Shown: piece after piece, positions 8,859 through 17,696 of the stretch
How positions within the stretch are numbered: the stretch's first letter is position 1
Layout of the letters: each line of letters opens with the position of its first letter
Origin: Tubiluchus corallicola
Taxonomy: Eukaryota; Priapulida; Priapulimorpha; Priapulimorphida; Tubiluchidae
Reading direction: 5' to 3'
DNA length: 32,997 bases
Assembly: GCA_030141605.1 (NCBI GenBank)
Contig: JAQGDQ010001599.1
Span: 1 to 32,997 of the forward strand
The notes under the pieces: model-generated
Told to the model about the DNA's origin: nothing
Databases searched by the model: none
What the model saw: only the letters and a program-made list of their open reading frames with translations
Position numbers and translations under genes: made by a program

Positions 8859-9615
8859 TTACTTCAGAGAACCTAGAAGAATCAGTGATTCTTTGGAACA
8901 TGAATAAGTACAATAAAACGTTTCAAGTGTTTTATCACTTGCACATTGTATCGTATACAGAGCAAACGTTATCACGTAATTTTTTATCAGGAATAACCAT
9001 AGACACTACGTAACAATATTACTATCCAAAATTAGAATTATAAGTAAAAACACCATTGGTGGCAATATTAGGTACACGTTTTACATAGCCATCAACAAGG
9101 ACCTTGAACTGATTCATCCAGAGGGTTTTACTAAAATGACGCATCTTAAAACTTAAGCTGTCTAATAAACTGTCTAATATGGATCTATCAGCAAATTTCG
9201 AATTGACAAAAATAGTCGTTTCTTATACTGGAACAACAACTATGGCTATGCCCAAGTTGTACAACGACCTTTGGCCAGAAAACATGACAACAGAATTAGC
9301 ATTTGTATGCATTTTAGTAAGGTAAATTTCTCAAGTTTCAATAATTTGCTGTACAATTGGCTTCATCAAGATTAAAAATCAATTCCTAACAACTGCTATT
9401 TTAAACTGCAAAGTGCATGACTACAAATTATCCATTTATTACCCACAATATATTATAAGTAAAATCACTTAACTCGAGGATTAGCCAATCTACAAGGTCC
9501 AGCAATTGGTCCAATCGGGGTTCCTAATATGAGCTGTTACCTGCGCCTCAGTGGTTGGCTTGATCCAACTGTGCAGAAGTCATCTTCACTGATAGCAATA
9601 GAAAGTTTAGCTCCT
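8859..9615. other. Non-coding stretch, nothing recognised
   Basis: AT-rich until about 9480, then more balanced towards a possible promoter region. No coding frame supported. Confidence 0.4.
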
Positions 9616-9619
9616 ACCT

Positions 9620-9817
9620 TATAAATGCACGACAGAGAGTCCACACCTTGTCACCTGCCTGCCTGACATCAATCAGAAAGAACCCCGTCTCTCTGTCGTC
9701 CCCCCTTTTTGAAACCGCTCGGTCAGGTGACATGATACACCTGCTGGCTGGCTGGCTGGCTATCTGAGAATCTCGACTTCTGGCTTAGCTGACGTTCCTT
9801 GGTCAGCTGGCTACCAG
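9620..9817 (+). promoter_or_regulatory. Speculative TATA-box promoter and 5' untranslated exon
   Basis: A TATAAA (9620-9625) is followed by GC-richer sequence ending at CTACCAG|GTAAGC, a good donor with the junction after 9817. The stretch holds several CACCTG/CAGGTG E-boxes, including a 9-bp inverted pair TGTCACCTG and CAGGTGACA (about 9649 and 9723), plus a short (GGCT)n run. If spliced to an acceptor such as TTCTTTTCAG near 12164 it would be the leader of GPCR 1. This is inference; no transcript evidence is available here. Confidence 0.2.
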
Positions 9818-10654
9818 GTAAGCAGTTCGCACGACCGAGCTTTGACATCAATTAAGTGCAATAGCGCAACGCCTGTTGGTCACTCGACTGACCAGGTACC
9901 ATTCCCCATCAACTGCTCGCGGACGACGCTAACGAGTTTCGAGCTTCACGGAATCACACCTGTATCCGAAGTACAAATCAATATTGGCCAAACTTCTCCT
10001 AGTTGACACAGGCTTCGTCTTGTAGTTGACATTTACACTGATTTATTAATTCACATATTTATCATAATTGGAGTTATCAGAGACGGTCTTCATAAGCCTA
10101 CTAAATGCGTGGGAGAAACTGAGTGAGTTCTTCTCCAAATGTAATAAATCATCTCTTTTTGATTTTATTTACGATTACTCTTTTAGCGATTCCAAAAAAT
10201 CACAATATCAATGTATTTATGACATTTATTATTTCTCTATCAGCAAGACACGTGAAATGTTCTCACATTGTTGATCATTGGTGAACAATGCGTTTCTGAT
10301 GTTATAGTTTACCTATATATTATATATTAATTCTTTATTTGTCATTAAAATGGTTCACTCATTATAATAAAATGGAGTAAGCCTCAGCGTAATGTTAAAA
10401 TAACAACACTGTTCAAGACAATTGCGTCCAGTGCATATTAAAAAAAAACTAAAGTGCAAAACTATATACAATAAATGAACATATTTACAAACACAATATT
10501 AAAATATTGTTATAAAACAATATTACAAAAGTTCATTAAATTTTACATGACATATTTTACACTATATATACATTTGACATGACACAATTAACAGAAACAT
10601 GCTTTACATTACATAATTTTTTTTAAAAATTTCATTTTTAATCGTTTTATGGAG
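9818..10654. other. Non-coding stretch; right part is probably a LINE tail
   Basis: 9818-10060 is moderately GC-rich with no coherent frame. From about 10340 the sequence is AT-rich and leads into the stop of the minus-strand LINE remnant at 10655, so it is probably that element's 3' untranslated region. Confidence 0.35.
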
Positions 10655-11050
10655 TCAGGGGCGGGGGTAGATGAAAGTTGAGTCTGTGTAATTAGTATCA
10701 GATGCACAATGTGGAAGTTGAAAACTGTTATATTGATATTCTTTTAATTTCTTTTTAAAGTGGTGGAGAGATTCTATTTGCTTTATTACACTGGGTAGTA
10801 AGTTCCATAAATGTAAGGCCTGTTTTGATATAGAGTTGTTTCCAAATTTATGGTTTAGTGTAATTTGCTTTACATTGTATGTTCTATTGTTTAAAGTGGT
10901 ATCAGGAATGAATGCTAAGGGATCGTTTATAAATGGAATGCTCAGTTTATTGATATATTTATATAGAAATATCAGTGTTTTGTAATCTCGATAGGCTTCT
11001 AATATTTTCACCTATCTGCTATTTTGTGCAAAATGTTTTTGTTGGGCATT
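10655..11050 (-). pseudogene. LINE ORF2 C-terminal fragment, frameshifted
   Basis: The minus-strand frame reads KILEAYRDYKTLIFLYKYIN, FINDPLAF, NNRTYNVKQI, SISKQALHLWNLLPSVIKQI, then HHFKKKLKEY. This is the post-reverse-transcriptase C-terminal region of CR1/jockey-like LINEs: (Y)K-Y block, RxxxN block, WNxLPxxIK, FKxxLKxY. The apparent start is GTG, not ATG. Upstream the homologous Q-Q-K-H-F block sits in another frame, separated by a stop at the junction, so there is a frameshift. It is 5'-truncated and non-functional. It is unrelated in orientation to GPCR 1 downstream. Confidence 0.8.
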
Positions 11051-11108
11051 CGTTTGTTTATTATTATTGTTTATTATAGGCGCAGCTTGTTTTGGATAAG
11101 CCAATACT

Positions 11109-11260
11109 ATTGTACCTTTACTGATCGGATCTTTTGTCATCCGAACTTCAGTGAGAAATTTAGTCAAAGGAAACATCAAAGAATATTGCACCTTTCCTGA
11201 TCGGATCTTTTGTCATCCGAACTTCAGTGAAAAATTTAGTCAAAGGAAACATCAAAGAAT
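11109..11260. repeat. Two-copy 76-bp tandem duplication
   Basis: The unit from ATTGYACCTTT through CATCAAAGAAT occurs twice back to back (11109-11184 and 11185-11260) with only a few substitutions, so the duplication is recent. Each unit contains an inverted pair TCGGAT...ATCCGA able to form a small hairpin. No coding sequence. Confidence 0.95.
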
Positions 11261-11279
11261 ATTTGGCTTCCTTTTACTT

Positions 11280-11645
11280 GCACGATTGATGCGTCAAACC
11301 CACAATATCCATCGCTAGATGCCGTGTTCACAGTAATCATGAGTCCCTAACAATTGAAAAAAACCCAAGGTGTAGACGTAAGAGATCTTGTAACCCTAGT
11401 AAGAGATGTTGGTTTGTTGCGCGCGCAAAACAGCCAAAAGTTTATATATTGGTGCCCGAAGTTCGTGTCGCCTCCAATAGCTCACAGTTACTTTTCATGA
11501 TTACGAGTGAAACCAGGTGATTTGTAAAGATTCTTCATGAAATGGTGTTAAGTAAGTTATAACAAATTATTTTTTACCTACATAAATATATTCCTTATTT
11601 ATAAACACATTGTAATTTTAATTCGCAAATGTGTCGTGTGTTCTA
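11280..11645. other. Non-coding stretch, nothing recognised
   Basis: No domain-like frame on either strand; sits between the 76-bp duplication and the polypyrimidine tract. Confidence 0.4.
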
Positions 11646-11649
11646 CAAA

Positions 11650-11899
11650 CCTCTTGCTCTCCCCCTCTCTCTTCATTTCTTTCTCTCTCTCTTTCTCTCT
11701 CTTTCTGTCTCTCCCTTCTCTCTTCATTTCTGTCTTTCTCTCTCTCTCCATTTCTTTCTCTCTTTCTCTCTCTTTCTCCCTCTCTCTCTCCCTCTCTCTT
11801 CATTTATTTTTCTCTGTCTCTTTCTCCCTGTTTCTCTCTTTCTCTCTCTCTTTCTTTTTCTCCCTCCATTTCTTTCTCTCTTTCTCTTCCTCTTTCTCC

Positions 11900-11930
<31 letters not shown>

Positions 11931-12066
11931 CATTTCTCTTTCTCTCTCTCTTTCTTCATTCCTTTCACTCTCTCTTTTTCTCTCTCTCCGTCTCTCTTAA
12001 TTTCTCTCTCTCTCTATCCATTTCTTTCTCTCTTTCTCTTTCTCTCTCTCCTTTTCTCTCTTTTTG
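11650..12066 (+). repeat. Polypyrimidine tract (CTCT/CTTT), about 0.4 kb
   Basis: The + strand is almost wholly C and T, built from imperfect CTCTCT, CTTTCT and CTCCCT with periodic TTCATTTCT interruptions. It ends about 150 bases before the GPCR 1 start codon. Long frames on both strands (Ser/Leu/Phe-rich on +, Arg/Glu-rich on -) are by-products of the composition. Such mirror-like tracts can adopt triplex (H-DNA) structures, and it could also act as the pyrimidine tract of a 5' untranslated intron; neither is shown. Confidence 0.95.
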
Positions 12067-12213
12067 CGCATAATACTTCATGATTCGAAATTCTAAATGC
12101 AATAAATCTTGCAGGAAGTGTTATAACAAATACACATTTAAACTAGGTAAACAATTCTTTTCAGATTAAAAATAACAACCCAATTTACTCAGTCGTGACA
12201 AGACATCATTTAA

Positions 12214-13242
12214 ATGGAACAACTAGAAGAAATCTTGGAACTTAAAGACAGGGAAGACTTTTCCTCGACGAGCCCAGAGCTAAATAAATCCAACTTTTCA
12301 CAGTTTCTTGATGACGACGAGTTCAACTCGCACTGCAAAAGTGTTTTAGAGCACGATGTTGCTCATTTGATAGGAAATTCTATAAGTTTTTTACTTGGTC
12401 TAAGTATCTTAGTTGGTAACAGTATAATACTGATAACAATTATTTATACACCTTCACTGCATGAAGTACCATTCTACTTCATTGCAAATCTTGCAGTAGC
12501 CGATTCAATGACTGGTTTTGGATTGTTCACTCTCTGTGTAGGATTTCTGCTGGGCCTTCGATGCAAGATGAGTTTTTGCACAGTTGTCATGTGCCTAATG
12601 TGGTTCAACGCCAATGGTTCCATAGTGCTGTACGTTGCTTATTCATTCGAGCGATATCTAGCAATTGTTTACCCATTAGACTATCCTCGGTGGGTCACAC
12701 CAAAAACTGCTAAAATTGTTATAAGTTTTGCGTGGGCGTTTACTGCCATGTATGCAAGTATTGCTGTAACAATGTATTATTTAAGTAAGTATACAGGATT
12801 ATCTTGTTTTCATTTTACTCGATTGTTTGGCAGATTTACCTTATGGTCAAACGGTTTTTTTTATATATCGTTTTTACCAGTTACTGTATTTTGTTATGCT
12901 CGAATAGGATATGTTGCTGCAAAACAACAAAAAGCAATTTCTGCTTTAAACAGCCAAAGTGAACGAAGAGGTGGGGATTTGAAACAAAAAATGAAGATTG
13001 CAAAAGTGCTCGGGATGACGATTATATTGTATTTCGCATTCTGGTTACCCTATCAAACACTGACTCCTCTCAATTATCTTTGCGAGTTTCACAAATTGTG
13101 TTATATTAGAATAACAACACAGATGATAAATTTTACTTTAATTTTAGCTATGAGTAACTCGTTTGTAAACATCTTTGTGTACGCAGGAAAACTGGAATCA
13201 TTTCGACGAGCAATGAAAGCTGTTATCTTTCGTAGGCATTAA
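12214..13242 (+). CDS. Class A (rhodopsin-like) GPCR 1, orphan, single exon
   Basis: The 342-residue protein has a full seven-helix layout. The N-terminus has sequons N24 and N27. TM1 has GN at 68-69; ICL1 is TPSLHEVPF; TM2 has NLAVAD with the sodium-site Asp at 97. TM3 ends in E146-R147-Y148 (DRY equivalent). TM6 carries F276-W-L-P. TM7 is NSFVNIFVY, so NPxxY has become N-I-F-V-Y at 319-323. After it comes a basic helix 8, KLESFRRAMKAV. The usual long-range disulphide could use C117 or C122 with C198. The start is the first ATG, with stops upstream. Such single-exon receptors occur in lineage-specific expansions in invertebrates. The ligand is unknown, and no aminergic Asp pattern is evident. 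It is a paralogue of GPCR 2 (20383-21402), sharing LHE(V/L), NLAVAD, K-x-(A)K-x-x-G..I.LYFA and NSxxN. Confidence 0.94.
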   Translation: MEQLEEILELKDREDFSSTSPELNKSNFSQFLDDDEFNSHCKSVLEHDVAHLIGNSISFLLGLSILVGNSIILITIIYTPSLHEVPFYFIANLAVADSMTGFGLFTLCVGFLLGLRCKMSFCTVVMCLMWFNANGSIVLYVAYSFERYLAIVYPLDYPRWVTPKTAKIVISFAWAFTAMYASIAVTMYYLSKYTGLSCFHFTRLFGRFTLWSNGFFYISFLPVTVFCYARIGYVAAKQQKAISALNSQSERRGGDLKQKMKIAKVLGMTIILYFAFWLPYQTLTPLNYLCEFHKLCYIRITTQMINFTLILAMSNSFVNIFVYAGKLESFRRAMKAVIFRRH

Positions 13243-13273
13243 TCAGTATTTCATACCGATTATATTATATCTG

Positions 13274-13279
13274 AATAAA
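13274..13279 (+). terminator. Candidate poly(A) signal for GPCR 1
   Basis: AATAAA lies 32 bases after the TAA stop of GPCR 1, implying a very short 3' untranslated region. Confidence 0.5.
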
Positions 13280-14040
13280 ACGATAGCATGGTAGGATAGC
13301 TCAAGAGATTTTTAACAAATGGATTTGTCAAAAAACACTGAATTATCAAATATGCTTTTCCTCAAAAAATTATGTTTTTTCATATTAAGACGTTTCAAAA
13401 GGTGTTATTTGAAATACTGTTATTACGTAGCTGTACGTACCTTACGTGCACAGCTTGCTTGTATTAATATTGCCTCTAACATTTCCACTGTATTATGAAT
13501 GATACATTGACAAGCTTAAATCCTTCCTATATTACTCCCACCATATTTTTAAGAACCATTACTGACATTTATATTACTTATTTGTATTATAGTCATAAAG
13601 CAAACAAGTTGAATTATACTCGTCGTTGCTACATTTACCGTAATGCACTCTGCTGTCTGAAATAAATCGAACTGAACTGAATTGTTTTCTGAGTTTGAAA
13701 GTTGTATGTGTACAAACAGATCCACTAGGAAACTGTTGTTGCGATGGGTCCCCTTTGGATCCTGTCTTGGCTGATGTTTTTATGACTCAGTCCTTTCTGA
13801 AATGTAGTTACTAGAAGAGATTTACAATTATTTTTTCATATAATTGTAATTACGTTATTAGCATATTAATGGTTTTCTGTGATCTTCTCTTAAATATAGA
13901 TTCTACAACTAGAAATCGCTTAGTTTAAAGATATCAAAGTTTGCTAAACTAGTTTAAATTAGAAAATTTTAATGTAATGAATTGAAATTTAATGAAATTT
14001 GTTGTAATTTTTGCTTACCAGTTGAGCTGCAGTTACACGT
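13280..14040. other. Non-coding stretch; possible LINE 3' tail near 13560-13685
   Basis: Around 13660-13685 the sequence reads GAAATAAATCGAACTGAACTGAATTG. An AATAAA followed by degenerate (GAACT)n/(GAATT)n is the kind of short-repeat tail left by CR1/L2-like LINEs on the + strand. No coding part is attached. The rest is featureless AT-rich DNA. Confidence 0.35.
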
Positions 14041-14041
14041 A

Positions 14042-14157
<116 letters not shown>

Positions 14158-14184
14158 GCCAAACCACGCAAAAAGAATTTTGCA

Positions 14185-14545
14185 CTGAACTCGCAACAAC
14201 AACTCACACCACACTACGCCCGCATAACCACCCACCTCCCTGCTCACAACACACCACCCGCACCACATCACACCACACCACACGTCCCACACCAATCAGC
14301 AATATCACTCCACCCACAACACAACACAACACACACACACCACACTACATCAACACCGCCAACACCCTACCATTTTATCTGCACCATATCACCCATACCA
14401 CACCATCAATACCTCACCACACCACCCAGACTACACCACTCCACAAACACCACACACATCCTACCACCCCACCACATTATCCACTACACAACGACCACAG
14501 CACGCTCACCACACCAACCACATCAAATCCACAACATCACATGGT
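14185..14545 (+). repeat. G-poor, CCACA-rich simple sequence
   Basis: The + strand is nearly devoid of G and consists of degenerate ACCACAC/CACCACA words with no fixed period. It directly follows the trinucleotide array. The strand asymmetry is extreme compared with flanking DNA. It may be a decayed microsatellite; no coding sense. Confidence 0.85.
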
Positions 14546-14763
14546 GATTTTATTGTTAAAGACGATGATGATGTGACGCCAACGATGACGATACCTACAG
14601 CACCAACATCAACAGTACAGCATCACAGCGAAGCCATTCAATACATTTTGCACAAAGTAGAAACAGTGTGCTACAGCGAATGCTCTTAAACCTATCTATC
14701 AATGATCAATAATGCGTGGACATTCAACATAGTTTTGTTTGCTGCTTCTCAGTTGGTAATAGA

Positions 14764-14975
14764 CTAACACAACTCATTTATATGTACAATCTATAACACT
14801 GTAGAACGACGGGTGGAGACAATGCCTGGAACAGCCGCATAATTTCTCAAACTCAAAGACAATTGATGTTCCAAATAGCATGCAGCAGAGGGAGGTAGAA
14901 AAAGATCTTCGAAATACACCCCTCCCATTTCGTCCAGTATACATCTCTCCTAGGGAAACCAGAAACAGTTTGTAG
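14764..14975 (+). other. Duplicated segment copy 1 with open frame (14805-14975)
   Basis: 14764-14919 is repeated at 16584-16731. After a potential acceptor (CACTGTAG|) the frame is open for 56 codons to a TAG at 14973-14975. It reads NDGWRQCLEQPHNFSNSK, TIDVPNSMQQREVEKDLRNT, then PLPFRPVYISPRETRNSL. The composition is protein-like and richer in GC than its neighbours. There is no ATG at the start, so it would be a terminal exon if real. No family recognised. Copy 2 keeps the same frame with no stop or indel in the shared 39 codons. Confidence 0.35.
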
Positions 14976-16195
14976 GCCGTTTCGTCCTCTTTCTGCGAGT
15001 GTGTCTATTTTTTCTTAACTAGCCCAAACAATTGCACAAATTGAGTTTTTCTAGAGGGCGGTTCTGCAAAGTTTCGTGGTTAGAACGCCGTGATATCTAA
15101 ATATGACTATTACGCCCACTGTTGAATGGGCTACGCAACCATTACTGGCACCGCCCTCGGCACGTTCCGGTTCCCTAGAATTAAGAGGTATAAATTTTGC
15201 AAAAAATGGTCAAAAAAGGGCGTTTTTTGGAGGTTTTTTGCCCCGTACTATAACCAGTACAAATACTATATTTCAAGGTCTCCTCAGTTTAATTTGTTAC
15301 TAATAATTAGTTACTTAGTTATATATATATATATATGTCTATTTTTTCGCACAGTTTTTTCTCACTGTGTCGATAGCTTTTGCGATAACTCACTTTTACA
15401 ATAACGGCTATGCAATATGCATGGCACATTACGCTTACAAGATAAAAAGACCAAACAAATGTGAAAAGCCAGCAAAGCTTTCATATCGGATAACAACAAC
15501 CAATTGTTTAATGGGTGGTAAACATTAAAGCATAACACATGTCTAAACATTACCTGCATGCCACGTATATGGTGCGTAATTGAAACCATAAACAATAGGT
15601 TGACCATTAATAAATCAATCAATATAATGCGGTTGAATGAAATAGCTTACATTAGTCATTAAACGTTTAGGCGCCTCAGAGACTATGTATAAACTTTATT
15701 TATTTTGAGTGTATTTACAACAAAGTAACTATTAACTGATCACAGTATTTCCACTATGTGCAGTGAAGAAATATACAATTAGTTAGTTCAAGTATGTAAT
15801 AACTCAAAATAGTTAATTAAAAATACGACTAGTTCATTAGTTGATACTTAATTGAAATTTACAAAACCCATACAACAGATACGGTAATAAAAACGATTCT
15901 CGATGTACATAAGCGTGTAATGTGTAATGTACAATGTTGCTACTACAATTACTGTAGCACTACAGTTATTACAGCAGTACATATAGTTGATTCTTGCATA
16001 AGTTGTTTATTAATGAGTACTTGAAAAGACAGTCCACATAATAACTTATACGTACAATCGTTAACAAAACGTTTAGTGGAGAGTCTATCACCCGAGTACG
16101 CTATTTTGCTGTGTTCCTACCACAAAATGAACGTTAACGTCTACTACGCACTTCTGCCAAGCACTAACTTATGGCAGGGTATACTTGAGCTTCAG
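14976..16195. other. Non-coding stretch with minor sequence features
   Basis: 15060-15190 is relatively GC-rich with short frames I do not recognise. There is a (TA)n run near 15320-15336. A perfect 7-bp inverted repeat ACTGTAG-CA-CTACAGT is at 15951-15966. Between 15660 and 16070 the DNA is AT-rich with repeated TAGTT/AACTA words. No gene is supported. Confidence 0.4.
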
Positions 16196-16198
16196 ACG

Positions 16199-16303
16199 TT
16201 TGGTCCCCAGACAATTGGGCCATGGATACTTGGGCACCAGTATTTGGGCCCAGATAATTTAGGTCAACATCATCCGGGCCCCGGATATTTGGGCCGAAAT
16301 TAC
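16199..16303 (+). repeat. 15-bp repeat encoding (x-L-G-P-x)n, followed by (TA)n
   Basis: Seven 15-base units centred on TTGGGCC read, in one + frame, TFGPQ TIGPW ILGHQ YLGPD, then NLGQH HPGPG YLGRN. The third to fourth residues are Gly-Pro in most units. A (TA)n run follows at about 16304-16324. The frame has an upstream start at 16076 but no recognisable domain, so coding is doubtful; a degenerate minisatellite is the simpler reading. Confidence 0.7.
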
Positions 16304-16547
16304 ACATATATATATATATATATAAGGTAATGCAATGATATTCAAAATGGTACGTTGTTTAGCATCTACTGAAAAGCTGATGCAGACGACGTTGATATCA
16401 CGTTGAATACAATCTACTTAAAAAAAAGAAGTTGTCATGAAATTGTGTGTAATCGCTTGATTTGTGATTCTCAAAATTTTCATCTTTTCCGACACGCCAG
16501 TGAGTGTCTTTTTGCGTGTACATAAACACTGTATCTAGTTCTGTATT

Positions 16548-16764
16548 CTTAATCAATTGTTGTCATAAACTGGTTTCACAATGCTAACACAACTTATTTA
16601 TATGTACAATCTATAGAACGACGGGTGGAGACAATGCCTGGAACAGCCCCATAATTTCTCAAACTCAAAGACAATTGATGTTCCAAATAGCGTGCAACAC
16701 AGGGAGGTAGAAAAAGAACTTCGAAATACACTTAATCAATTGTTGTCATAAACTGATTTCACAA
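16548..16764 (+). repeat. Duplicated segment copy 2 (16582-16730) between 34-bp direct repeats
   Basis: The 149-bp core matches 14764-14919 with a few substitutions and an 8-base deletion near its start. It is framed by CTTAATCAATTGTTGTCATA-type 34-bp direct repeats (16548-16581 and 16731-16764) differing at one position. A frame from 16617 is open for 44 codons to TAA at 16749-16751. It carries the copy 1 peptide with Met to Val, Gln to His and Asp to Glu changes plus synonymous ones. The direct repeats look like a long target-site duplication or a local tandem duplication into which the segment was inserted. Confidence 0.85.
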
Positions 16765-17696
16765 AGCTGTCACTAAGTTATTACATTTATTTAACTATTA
16801 ATAACGTCGTCGTCATATCAACACAATCATTCTCAGGAACAAAAATGTAAATGGGTCGATAAAATTAAACGTACATTACATTGTATTGGTACTTCCAAAA
16901 AAATTATTGCCTTAAACATCAAAACCATGCTGTACAGCAAAGATTAATAAACACAAACATCTGAGCAATATATAACTGGCATGTGCCTTAAAGAGCACAA
17001 AAATTTCAACATGACAACGAAGTCACAACATACATAGATTAGCGTTACATAGACTATATATAGGTTTCTAAAGATGTCTGACACATGAGTGTTGAGTACA
17101 GCCAAATCATGCGCTTAATGAACATAGGTGACGCTGGTACTCGTAGTGTTTCATAGTTCTGCTGTTGACACATTATAGGAATTTGATAAAGCCATCTCAA
17201 GCATTTATTCCAATAATGGATCTGTGCTCATTAACATTTAGGCAGATGAACTTTCGTATCACAGTTACAACAGTTATAGTATCAGATGATGCCTCAAGGG
17301 CAAGTGAAGATAGTAAAGGCTAGTCTCAAACTAGTAAAATTTCTACAGTAATAAACTACTAGCAGCTCTAATTGTTTGTTTTTGTCTATTGAGAGAATAA
17401 CGATGCAATCTGCTTACAAATAAACAGCAGAAATTACATAACAAACAAGTGAACGAAAAGGGAGATGAAATATGAGAGGGAGTGGTGGAAACCGTCGGGT
17501 AGTGGAACAGTCAGCATGAGGGGTGGGGGTGATTAAATTGAGTGAAGAGGGAGCGTAAAGCAGATGAAGACGATTATATTTCTATCGGTTCAATCGCAGA
17601 AATTATTGTATTAACCTAAATGACAATATAATTTGAAATAAACTTATTCTAGCAATAAAGTTCGATGGGCAAGGAATTAATGCATTTTACTTGATG
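16765..17696. other. Non-coding stretch, nothing recognised
   Basis: AT-rich, with a purine-rich patch at about 17458-17560 (GGGAGATGAAATATGAGAGG and similar). It would be the 3' flank of GPCR 2 if that gene's transcript runs through the minisatellite. The first minus-strand AATAAA past the array is near 17200. Confidence 0.4.

Noticed and set aside
11629-12083. Several Ser/Leu/Phe-rich and Arg/Glu-rich ORFs
   Set aside because: They are by-products of the polypyrimidine tract and overlap in all frames.
14170-14187. AGAATTTTGCACTG shared with the 44/48-bp minisatellite core
   Set aside because: A 14-base match alone is too short to establish relationship, with no extension on either side.
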